A DNA stretch of 32,217 nt from the NCBI GenBank assembly GCA_963589005.1, contig CAVAJR010000027.1:1-32217 (forward strand). Direction: 5' to 3'. Both the position numbers and the translations under genes were made by a program. Source of the stretch: RGIG5612 sp963589005. Lineage in GTDB: Bacteria > Bacillota > Clostridia > Lachnospirales > Lachnospiraceae. Under the pieces are notes generated by a model. It saw nothing but the letters and a program-made list of their open reading frames with translations, was not told the origin of the DNA and made no database searches. Position 1 is the stretch's first letter, and every line of letters begins with the position of its first letter. Of the stretch, positions 8,106-15,292 are shown piece by piece.

Positions 8106-9065
8106 TCAAATTGCCAAGTTAAGGCCAACATATGCTACTATGCAGCCCACTGTAGTTATTATAGTAAATATTGTTACAACCCTTGTCTCAGACCAGCCGC
8201 CCAGTTCAAAATGATGATGAAGCGGTGCCATTCTGAAGATTCTCTTGCCATGAGTAAGTTTGAAATATCCAACCTGTAAGATTACAGATATTATCTCAGC
8301 AAGATAAATAAATGCAGCAAATATCAAAAAGACCGGCATTCTGAGCACAAGGGCTGCCGCTGCCACATATCCGCCCAACGCCAGAGACCCTGTATCTCCC
8401 ATAAACACTTTGGCCGGATAGCAGTTGTATGCAAGAAAGGCCATAAGCGCTCCTATCATTGCAAATGAGGATGAGACGATCCCTGAATTGACCATTACGG
8501 CTGCCACAGCCATAAATCCTGCAATTACAATTGTAACAGAACTTGCAAGTCCGTCTAATCCGTCCGTAAAATTGGCTCCATTTACCGTTCCCAGTATTGC
8601 AACAATTACAAGCGGATAGAACCATCCTCCAAAATCAACATTTCCGATAAAAGGAACTGTTACACTTGTTCCCATGGAAGCAGCAATAAATATAGTCATT
8701 GCTATGGTTACTATTATCTGAAGCCCCATCTTCTGCCACGCCTTAAGGCCTTCTGATTGATGTTTTTTAATCTTAAGCAAGTCATCAACAAATCCGATCA
8801 CGCCAAAAAGAAGTGTAGCCAGCAGTATAAATATCAGATTGCTGTCTACACCCACAAATGGAAGTGTTCCGATTACCATTGCCGCAACGATTACTACACC
8901 GCCCATTGTAGGCGTACCAGACTTCTTAAGATGTGACTGAGGTCCTTCCTCGCGAACATTTTGACCAAACTTCATCCTGTGAAGTATAGGTATAAGTATC
9001 GGACAAAAAATTATTCCTAATATAAAACTAATTGCAAATGCAAGTACTGACCATGCTCCAGTCAT
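8106..9065 (-). CDS. mraY: Phospho-N-acetylmuramoyl-pentapeptide transferase MraY
   Basis: The 319-aa integral membrane enzyme makes lipid I by transferring phospho-MurNAc-pentapeptide to undecaprenyl phosphate. About ten helices are present. Family motifs are FVDDLLKIKKHQSEGL (about 95-110), NFTDGLDGLA (about 165-175), FMGDTGSLALGG (about 220-230) and the HHHFELGGWSE loop near 285. The reading frame stays open 54 nt further upstream, but the start MTGAWSV at 9065 has an AAGGAAG site at proper spacing, which the upstream Met lacks. Confidence 0.95.
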   Translation of the reverse strand: MTGAWSVLAFAISFILGIIFCPILIPILHRMKFGQNVREEGPQSHLKKSGTPTMGGVVIVAAMVIGTLPFVGVDSNLIFILLATLLFGVIGFVDDLLKIKKHQSEGLKAWQKMGLQIIVTIAMTIFIAASMGTSVTVPFIGNVDFGGWFYPLVIVAILGTVNGANFTDGLDGLASSVTIVIAGFMAVAAVMVNSGIVSSSFAMIGALMAFLAYNCYPAKVFMGDTGSLALGGYVAAAALVLRMPVFLIFAAFIYLAEIISVILQVGYFKLTHGKRIFRMAPLHHHFELGGWSETRVVTIFTIITTVGCIVAYVGLNLAI

Positions 9066-9143
9066 AATACAAACTTCCTTTTCTTTATTTAACAGGCTTG
9101 TGCCATTACAGCGCAGCATTAGAATCCATGTTATTCAAGAATT

Positions 9144-11171
9144 CTAATACTGCTCTTCATAGTAATAATCTTCATAATAGTATGAGTCATCATAATACTC
9201 ATTGTAATATTCTTCTTCGTAATATTCTCCAGCCATCGCATCTGCATCGTCTGAATATCCGTCAGCATTTTGCGTGTCTTCTGATTCATCAGATGTGGTT
9301 TCCGGTTCCGGCGATCCTACTCCTGTAGGATCATAATCCTCGGATGCAGTCGTCGCATTCAGATATGGAAGAACCTCCGCCATGATCTGACTGTAGAGCT
9401 GGCAAGCATAAACGCTGCTTCCATCGCCGCCTGCCTCAGGCTCATCTATTATAACGTAACATACAGCCACCGGATCATCATAAGGAGCAAATCCAATAAA
9501 GGATGCGATCCACTGGTCATTATCCCTTATGCCCTTCTCTGCCGTGCCGGTTTTGCCTGCCGTAATATATCCCGGAACCGCTGCGTCAGTTCCCGTACCC
9601 TCGGTTACAACATGTCTTAACGCCTCTTTGATATAATCTGCAGTATCCTTAGAGACGGGTCTTGAAACAACTTCCTTATCAATCGATCTTATAAGTTCAT
9701 TGTCAGAATTATAAATTCCCTTTACTACATATGGCTTGTAATATGTGCCTCCGTTTACAAGCGAGCAAAAGGCCGATGACATCTGAACCATTGTCACATT
9801 GAAGTTTTGTCCAAAAGAATTAGTCTTAAGGTCCAGATCTGTCATGTTCTCGCGCGTAAACAGCAGATTGCTGCAGCTTACTTCATTTGGAAGGTCGATT
9901 CCTGTATATTCACCAAATCCAAACTGTCCCTGGTATTTGACAAATGTATCCACGCCCTCTGCCGTAGCTATATCCATCAATGCCATATTGCAAGATTCTG
10001 CCAAGGCACCTGTAAGACTTATGTCTCCATGTCCGGCAATATTAGCACAATGAATAGTATAATCCAGTACCGCCACACTGCCGTCACAATAGTACCAGTC
10101 ATCCTTTGTAATGGCACCGGATTCCAATGCTCCTGCTACCGTAAAAGCCTTAAATGTGGAGCCTGGCTCAAATGTTTCACTGACGCAATAATTATTCCAT
10201 CTTCCTGTACGAACCTCCAGGACCTGGCTGTCCGTCATTTCTTCCAACTCCTGTGTTGAATAAAATGTAGTCAGATCATTTGGATTATTAGCATCAAATG
10301 TATCTGTATCTGCCATCGCCAGGAATGCACCCGTGTTAGGATCCTGTATAGTCACCGCGATAGTCTTGGCACCAGTTTCCGCTAACATCTGCATCATATA
10401 TTTTTCTACTATCGATTGAATATTATAATCAATCGTAAGCTGCAGACTTGCGCCATCCTGGGCATCTATATAAACACTTTCAACAATATTGTCGCTGTCT
10501 ACATATTCGTATTTTTTGCCGTCTGTTCCAGACAAAATGTCGTTATATTGCTTTTCCAGACCGTATGCTCCGCTGTCATTTAGCATAAATCCCAAAACGG
10601 AACTTGCCAGCGTGCCATAGGGATAGTTTCTGGTATAACTTTTTATAAGTACCGCTCCGCCGACTTCTACAGCAAGCTTGTAATCCTCCGGCAGTCCCAG
10701 AAACTCCTTGATGGTCTTGCTGTCTGCGTCAAGCATCTCAATAAAATCCCTTGACTGACTATAAGTCAGATTATCCAAAAGTGGCAGATACTGGCTATCC
10801 TTATTTTCATTTACCAACTGTTTGACTTCTTCAGCCGAAATTCCGAAGCACTTTTCTATCAGCTGTGCTGTTATCTCCAGGTAATTATGACCTTCGGTCA
10901 GCATATCCTTCGGCGATAATTGCAAGGCATAAACCACAGTACTAGAAGCGAGGAGTACATTGTTTGCATCAACTATGTCTCCTCTCTTAGCTTCAATTAT
11001 CGAACTTGATACCGAACGGCTGTATGTCGTCTGTGAGGCACTGCTTCCCTCAGACACCTGAATAAATATTAATTTACCAGCTACCGCTGCAAATATTACG
11101 ATAAAAAATATTACAATTAAAAAAAATCTGTTTTTTAGTCTTCCTACAGTTCCTGAATTTCTAAACTTCAT
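9144..11171 (-). CDS. Class B penicillin-binding protein (FtsI/SpoVD-like)
   Basis: The 675-aa septal transpeptidase has a short cytoplasmic N-terminus, one membrane helix (about 15-38), a PBP-dimer domain and a C-terminal transpeptidase domain. The active-site motifs are EPGSTFKAF (SxxK Ser near 338), ESCNMAL (SxN near 395) and AGKTGTAEKG (KTG near 540). The RGDIVDANN motif near 63 is typical of class B PBPs. There is no PASTA domain, unlike most SpoVD/PBP2x proteins. Instead the last about 55 residues are an acidic tail ending in a Tyr/Glu/Asp-only run. It follows ftsL by two bases with no good ribosome binding site, so translational coupling is likely. Confidence 0.93.
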   Translation of the reverse strand: MKFRNSGTVGRLKNRFFLIVIFFIVIFAAVAGKLIFIQVSEGSSASQTTYSRSVSSSIIEAKRGDIVDANNVLLASSTVVYALQLSPKDMLTEGHNYLEITAQLIEKCFGISAEEVKQLVNENKDSQYLPLLDNLTYSQSRDFIEMLDADSKTIKEFLGLPEDYKLAVEVGGAVLIKSYTRNYPYGTLASSVLGFMLNDSGAYGLEKQYNDILSGTDGKKYEYVDSDNIVESVYIDAQDGASLQLTIDYNIQSIVEKYMMQMLAETGAKTIAVTIQDPNTGAFLAMADTDTFDANNPNDLTTFYSTQELEEMTDSQVLEVRTGRWNNYCVSETFEPGSTFKAFTVAGALESGAITKDDWYYCDGSVAVLDYTIHCANIAGHGDISLTGALAESCNMALMDIATAEGVDTFVKYQGQFGFGEYTGIDLPNEVSCSNLLFTRENMTDLDLKTNSFGQNFNVTMVQMSSAFCSLVNGGTYYKPYVVKGIYNSDNELIRSIDKEVVSRPVSKDTADYIKEALRHVVTEGTGTDAAVPGYITAGKTGTAEKGIRDNDQWIASFIGFAPYDDPVAVCYVIIDEPEAGGDGSSVYACQLYSQIMAEVLPYLNATTASEDYDPTGVGSPEPETTSDESEDTQNADGYSDDADAMAGEYYEEEYYNEYYDDSYYYEDYYYEEQY

Positions 11172-11173
11172 AT

Positions 11174-11686
11174 TTATTCAGTTGGCACAGCTGCCACCTG
11201 CTGTATATATTCAGAGTCGCTTGAACCGAATGTCACTATCTGTGAGCTGGTGGCTCTTACCATGCCCAGATCCTCAGTAGCAGCCTGTATTATCTGTTCA
11301 TAATTGACCGAACTGTTAATCTCATATTCCAGAGCATCATTATATATGGTCAGATCATCAATCTCACTTTCCTTAGCACTCACTGCACTCAAAAGCGTGT
11401 TGTAATCCTGTACTGCCATTAATGTCACTGCGCATAAAACGATTATAATAGCCGCCCCTGTCATCCCAAGAAAAGTTAATCTCGCCTTCTGCCTTCTAAG
11501 CTTTTTCTTCAGCGAGATCATGTCCTTACTTTTTTTGCTTTTCTCCAGACGTACCACGCGAGTCTCAGGTGCTGCCGTCTTTCGCACGGCACTGCCTTCA
11601 ACAAAACCATGTGACTCAATATTTATTTGTGCTCGGCTGTCGGCTGCCCTTCGGTAGCCTTTATTAGCCTTAGTCTTGTATCCCAT
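11174..11686 (-). CDS. FtsL-like septum protein
   Basis: The 170-aa bitopic protein has a basic cytoplasmic N-terminus of about 90 residues ending in KKKLRRQKARL. One helix follows (about 92-113), then a short extracytoplasmic coiled-coil segment (SAVSAKESEIDDLTIYNDAL) and an EDLGMVRA motif like that of FtsL/DivIC proteins. Size, topology and the slot between rsmH and the PBP identify it as FtsL, which would bridge DivIB/DivIC and the FtsW-PBP synthase. The frame is open to a TTG at 11716 inside rsmH and an ATG at 11698. The ATG at 11686 was chosen because GGAG lies 6 nt upstream. Confidence 0.8.
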   Translation of the reverse strand: MGYKTKANKGYRRAADSRAQINIESHGFVEGSAVRKTAAPETRVVRLEKSKKSKDMISLKKKLRRQKARLTFLGMTGAAIIIVLCAVTLMAVQDYNTLLSAVSAKESEIDDLTIYNDALEYEINSSVNYEQIIQAATEDLGMVRATSSQIVTFGSSDSEYIQQVAAVPTE

Positions 11687-11709
11687 GGCTGACTCCATTG
11701 TTCTTTCGG

Positions 11710-12645
11710 TCAGCAATGTTCAAAAACTCTTAATTTAGCGCTGCTGGCCCTTTTATTTCTTTCGCATTCCTCCGGCAATGGCACTATAGGTTTGCGTGTA
11801 ATCACCCTGCCTTTTGACACTGCCCCGCATACGCATACCGGAAAGTCCGGCGGACACGTACACGGGTTTTCGTTGTCACGGAATTTATTTTTTACAATTC
11901 TGTCTTCAAGCGAATGAAAAGTTATTATTGATAACCTGCCTTTTGGATTTAAAAGATCTATCATAGTGTCTATGGCTGAACTTAAAACATCCAATTCGGA
12001 ATTTACTTCTATTCTTAACGCCTGAAATGTTTTTTTTGCATAACCTGACTGTCCTTTTCTTACCGCCGCAGGTATTGCATGTTCTATTATCGTCTTAAGC
12101 TGGCCTGTAGTATCAATTGATTGTGCTTCTCTTGCATCAACAATATGTTTTGCAATATTATTTGCAAACTTTTCCTCGCCATAATCTCTTATTATCCTGG
12201 CAAGGTCTTCCCTGGAATAGGTATTAACTATATCCCTGGCAGTTAAGGTTCTGTCACGATCCATACGCATGTCAAGAACCGTATCTTCTCTGTATGTAAA
12301 TCCACGTTCCGGATTATCTATCTGATAAGAAGATACGCCAATATCAAGCAGTATGCCATCGACCTTATTTATTTTTAAATTCTCTAAAACTGATCTGATA
12401 TTTACAAAATTATTCTTTACAAGAGTTACTCTGTCGCCGAAAATCGACAAACGGCGCTGTGATGCGTCCAGCGCTTCCTGATCCTGATCGATTCCGATCA
12501 GCCTGCCGTTTTTACCTAATTTCTGGACGATTTTAAAGGAATGGCCTCCGCCGCCTAATGTGCCGTCGACATATATGCCTTCAGGATGAATATTTAAACT
12601 GTCTATGGTTTCATTAACAAGAACCGATTCGTGTTTAAATTCCAA
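11710..12645 (-). CDS. rsmH: 16S rRNA m4C1402 methyltransferase RsmH
   Basis: The 311-aa SAM-dependent enzyme methylates N4 of C1402 in the 16S rRNA decoding centre. The SAM motif is VDGTLGGGGHS (about 26-36), followed by LLDIGVSSYQID (about 108) and the PERGFTYRED stretch with DMRMD. The C-terminal TFHSLEDRIVKNKF motif is also present. The frame is open to an ATG at 12678, but family members begin with (M)EFKHESVL. That corresponds to a TTG at 12645, overlapping mraZ by 11 bases, with GGAG and GGGG upstream. Confidence 0.95.
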   Translation of the reverse strand: MEFKHESVLVNETIDSLNIHPEGIYVDGTLGGGGHSFKIVQKLGKNGRLIGIDQDQEALDASQRRLSIFGDRVTLVKNNFVNIRSVLENLKINKVDGILLDIGVSSYQIDNPERGFTYREDTVLDMRMDRDRTLTARDIVNTYSREDLARIIRDYGEEKFANNIAKHIVDAREAQSIDTTGQLKTIIEHAIPAAVRKGQSGYAKKTFQALRIEVNSELDVLSSAIDTMIDLLNPKGRLSIITFHSLEDRIVKNKFRDNENPCTCPPDFPVCVCGAVSKGRVITRKPIVPLPEECERNKRASSAKLRVFEHC

Positions 12646-13072
12646 ATCCCCATTCTCCCATCTGCTCAGCAAGTTCATCTACATCATCAAATGTTGATAC
12701 ATCCTCCCAAGCTTGCTTGTTCCAGATTTCAACTCTCTGACCTGCTCCGATAAGAACAGCGTCCTTGTCTAATTTTGCATAGTCTCTAAGAACCTGCGGA
12801 ATTAAAATCCTGCCGGTCTTATCAGTTTCCGCCTCGGTGGCCCCAGCCAGGAAGAACCTGCTGAAGTTTCTTGCAGCTTTATTGGCAACAGGCAGGCTTG
12901 TGAGCTTCTCAGTGAATGCATTCCATTCCTCAGAAGAAAAAACCCACAAGCAGCCATCAAGACCCTTAGTTACGATAAACTGTTCTCCCAGTTTTTCACG
13001 GAACTTAGAGGGTACTATTATTCTGCCCTTAGCATCTATGGAATGATTGTATTCACCCATAAATTGCATCAT
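12635..13072 (-). CDS. mraZ: Transcriptional regulator MraZ
   Basis: The 145-aa DNA-binding protein has two AbrB-like SpoVT/MraZ repeats. The first is MGEYNHSIDAKGRIIVPSKF (about 5-24) and the second is about ATEAETDKTGRILIPQVL (about 75-95). MraZ usually represses its own dcw operon by binding short repeats near the promoter. Three phased boxes of that type are found upstream here. Two Met codons stand in tandem; the first is annotated, with GGGAGG about 11 nt upstream. It is the first gene of the wall and division cluster. Confidence 0.96.
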   Translation of the reverse strand: MMQFMGEYNHSIDAKGRIIVPSKFREKLGEQFIVTKGLDGCLWVFSSEEWNAFTEKLTSLPVANKAARNFSRFFLAGATEAETDKTGRILIPQVLRDYAKLDKDAVLIGAGQRVEIWNKQAWEDVSTFDDVDELAEQMGEWGFGI

Positions 13073-13153
13073 GCTTACCTGTTACCTCCCAGCGACATTT
13101 TAATCAGTCTGATATACTTAAGGATGTCCGCGCCCTTTTCTCGTAAGACTTTA

Positions 13154-13180
13154 CCACTTTCATCCACTAAGTGACACTTT
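13154..13180 (-). promoter_or_regulatory. Triple MraZ-box operator
   Basis: The minus strand reads AAAGTGT-CAC-TTAGTGG-ATG-AAAGTGG: three 7-mers separated by exactly 3 nt, a 10-bp period. This matches the AAAGTG(T/G) boxes with 3-nt spacers described for MraZ in Mollicutes. It lies at about +15 to +41 from the start predicted for the mraZ promoter, so bound MraZ would block RNA polymerase just after initiation. Confidence 0.8.
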
Positions 13181-13200
13181 TTCACCACCTTGTGACACAC

Positions 13201-13229
13201 ACTATAACCCTGATATAAAAAAAAATCAA
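13201..13229 (-). promoter_or_regulatory. mraZ (dcw) promoter
   Basis: TTGATT (13224-13229) and TATAGT (13201-13206) have a 17-nt spacer on the minus strand, giving a start near 13194 and a leader of about 120 nt. The -35 box is the last part of the tsf terminator stem and its T-run. Terminator and promoter therefore share bases. Confidence 0.7.
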
Positions 13230-13257
13230 GTGTTTCCATTTTGAAAACACTTGATTT
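13217..13257 (-). terminator. tsf terminator
   Basis: A 13-bp perfect stem, AAATCAAGTGTTT (13223-13235) with its complement (13245-13257), is followed on the minus strand by nine T. It lies about 28 nt after the tsf stop and ends the rpsB-tsf unit. Confidence 0.9.
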
Positions 13258-13284
13258 AATATTTTTTTAAAATTATCTTTTGCC

Positions 13285-14379
13285 TTACAGACCCATCTGC
13301 TTAGCTACTTCTTCAGCGAAGTTTTCGCTCTTCTTCTCGATTCCTTCACCAACTTCGAAACGAACCATATGTAAAAGCTTAATATTTTTATCTACTGACT
13401 GCAGGTATTTTTCAACTGACTGCTTGCCATCTTCAGCTTTAACATAAGTCTGATCCAGAAGGCAGATCTCCTTAAGTTGCTTTGAAAAACGTCCTTCAAC
13501 AAGGCCATTGAAGATCTTGTCAGCTGCGATAATTTCCTTATCCTTCATTGCAAGTCCCGCAATTGCAGCCTTAGCTTCTGATGAAAGGAAGTTGAACAGG
13601 TAATTCATATTGTTCTTCTGCTCTTCATATGTAGCGATATCTTCCTTTGACCACAGTTCACCTTCAACAGCTGTAGCAATAAGCTTGTTAAGGATTGGCT
13701 TAGGGAGTGTGTCCGGAGTATTAAGTGAGCTGTCGATTGTGATCTCTCTTAAATTAGCAAGTTCTTCCTCAGACATATCCATGCGGCTGATATACTGCGG
13801 ATTCATTGCTGCAACCTGCATAGCAATGTTTCTGAGAGCTTCCTTGTTAGCATCATTGTTTTCAGCTTCTGCTTCAACAAGAACACCAATCTTGCCGCCT
13901 GCATGAATATATCCAACAACAAGACCATCTGACTTAATTCTTGCAAATCTTCTTATCTTGATATTCTCACCGATCGTAGCGATCTGGTTAACAAGTTCCT
14001 CACCAACTGTCTTAGCAGGATCAGAAAGGAGCTTATCTTCCTTGAGTTCATCTACATCAACAGCATCCGATGCATAAACCTGTTCTACAACTTCATTAAC
14101 AAAGTTTTTAAACTTATCTGTCTTAGCAACGAAGTCTGTCTCTGAATTAACTTCTACGATTGAAGCATTTTTATCATCTTTAACAGTTAAAGCTACAAGA
14201 CCTTCTGCTGCGATACGTCCGGCCTTCTTAACTGCCTTAGCCTCGCCGCTCTTACGAAGCACTTCAACTGCCTTATCAATATCGCCTTCACACTCAACAA
14301 GTGCATTCTTGCAAGCCATGATTCCAGCACCTGTTAAATCTCTTAATTCTTTTACCATTGCGGTAGTTACTGCTGCCAT
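13285..14379 (-). CDS. tsf: Translation elongation factor Ts, with an insertion
   Basis: EF-Ts recycles EF-Tu by releasing GDP. The N-terminal UBA-like domain (LRDLTGAGIMACKNAL, about 11-26) and the VNSETDFVAKTDKF motif (about 79-92), which contacts EF-Tu, are intact. The core continues to AAMNPQYISR (about 190). Then about 55-60 extra residues rich in Lys, Glu and Ala follow (about 219-280), before the conserved VEGRFSKQLKEICLLDQ (about 292-308). Total length is 364 aa against about 300 in most Firmicutes. The frame is continuous and the end is normal, so this looks like a genuine insertion. AAGGAGA precedes the ATG; rpsB lies 27 nt upstream. Confidence 0.96.
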   Translation of the reverse strand: MAAVTTAMVKELRDLTGAGIMACKNALVECEGDIDKAVEVLRKSGEAKAVKKAGRIAAEGLVALTVKDDKNASIVEVNSETDFVAKTDKFKNFVNEVVEQVYASDAVDVDELKEDKLLSDPAKTVGEELVNQIATIGENIKIRRFARIKSDGLVVGYIHAGGKIGVLVEAEAENNDANKEALRNIAMQVAAMNPQYISRMDMSEEELANLREITIDSSLNTPDTLPKPILNKLIATAVEGELWSKEDIATYEEQKNNMNYLFNFLSSEAKAAIAGLAMKDKEIIAADKIFNGLVEGRFSKQLKEICLLDQTYVKAEDGKQSVEKYLQSVDKNIKLLHMVRFEVGEGIEKKSENFAEEVAKQMGL

Positions 14380-14406
14380 GTCATATCTCCTTTTTTCACA
14401 AGAAAC

Positions 14407-15150
14407 TTACTCTTCTGTTGCTGCTTCCTCTGCTGCCTCTTCAGTGCCTTCTTCTACTTCATATTCAAGACCCTGGTTTGCTTCGATAACAGCATCTGCC
14501 ATTTTAGCAACAATAAGCTTAACTGCACGGATAGCATCATCGTTGCCAGGGATTACATAATCTAATTCCTCCGGGTCACAGTTTGTATCGCAGATACCGA
14601 TCAATGTAATACCCAGTTTATGAGCTTCCTGTACACAGATCTTTTCCTTCTTAGGATCTACTACAAAGATTGCATCAGGAATCTTCTTCATTTCCTTGAT
14701 ACCGCCCAGGTTCTTCTCAAGCTTTTCCTGTTCCTTCTTAATATCAATAACTTCCTTCTTAGGAAGAACATCAAATGTTCCGTCCTCTTCCATTTTCTCG
14801 ATATCTTTTAATCTCTTGATTCGAGACTGGATTGTTCTGAAGTTAGTAAGCATACCGCCTAACCATCTCTCGTTTACATAGTACATACCGCAACGCTCTG
14901 CTTCTGTCTTAATAGCTTCCTGAGCCTGCTTCTTAGTACCTACGAACAGAATTGTACCGCCCTGAGCAGCGATATCGCCGACAGCATCAAATGCATCATC
15001 AATAAGACCTACTGTCTTCTGAAGATCGATGATATAGATACCATTTCTCTCTGTGTAGATGTATGGAGCCATTTTAGGGTTCCATCTGCGTGTCTGATGT
15101 CCGAAATGAACACCTGCTTCTAATAACTGTTTCATTGAAATAACACTCAT
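14407..15150 (-). CDS. rpsB: 30S ribosomal protein S2
   Basis: The 247-aa S2 protein of the small ribosomal subunit begins MSVISMKQLLEAGVHFGHQTRRWNPKM-like, with the conserved HFGHQTRRWNPKM (about 15-27). It continues with the TNFRTIQSRI, DAIFVVDPKKE and DTNCDPEELDYVIPGNDDAIRA signatures. The last about 20 residues form a Glu/Ala-rich tail typical of Clostridia. An AGGAGG site lies 7-8 nt ahead of the ATG. It is transcribed with tsf from the promoter at 15264-15292 through a structured leader. Confidence 0.98.
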   Translation of the reverse strand: MSVISMKQLLEAGVHFGHQTRRWNPKMAPYIYTERNGIYIIDLQKTVGLIDDAFDAVGDIAAQGGTILFVGTKKQAQEAIKTEAERCGMYYVNERWLGGMLTNFRTIQSRIKRLKDIEKMEEDGTFDVLPKKEVIDIKKEQEKLEKNLGGIKEMKKIPDAIFVVDPKKEKICVQEAHKLGITLIGICDTNCDPEELDYVIPGNDDAIRAVKLIVAKMADAVIEANQGLEYEVEEGTEEAAEEAATEE

Positions 15151-15176
15151 TTTATCTTCCTCCTGTTTTTCATCCC

Positions 15177-15240
15177 TGTGTCCTTATCCCTTCAGGCACC
15201 GAAACGAGTGTATTTCGGCACATCCCGTCAGTCGGACACA
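15177..15240 (-). promoter_or_regulatory. Structured rpsB leader, possible autoregulatory RNA
   Basis: In the about 107-nt leader of rpsB, TGTGTCC (15234-15240) pairs with GGACACA (15177-15183). The pair encloses a second hairpin, GTGCCGAAA with TTTCGGTGC (15196-15221, two G-U pairs). The nested design lies just upstream of the ribosome binding site. S2 is known to repress its own leader in some bacteria; whether this fold does that is inference. There is no U-run, so it is not a terminator for the upstream gene. Confidence 0.4.
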
Positions 15241-15263
15241 CGTGTTTATTTCACAACCTGTGT

Positions 15264-15292
15264 ATTTTATCCGAATACTTATCAAATTACAA
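15264..15292 (-). promoter_or_regulatory. rpsB-tsf promoter
   Basis: TTGTAA (15287-15292) and TAAAAT (15264-15269) have a 17-nt spacer on the minus strand. It overlaps the last codons and stop of the upstream yfhO-like gene. The predicted start is near 15257. Confidence 0.6.

Noticed and set aside
7620..8279. Long plus-strand reading frame opposite murD and mraY
   Set aside because: It is antisense to two genes with unmistakable motifs, crosses their boundary, and has no ribosome binding site or family resemblance.
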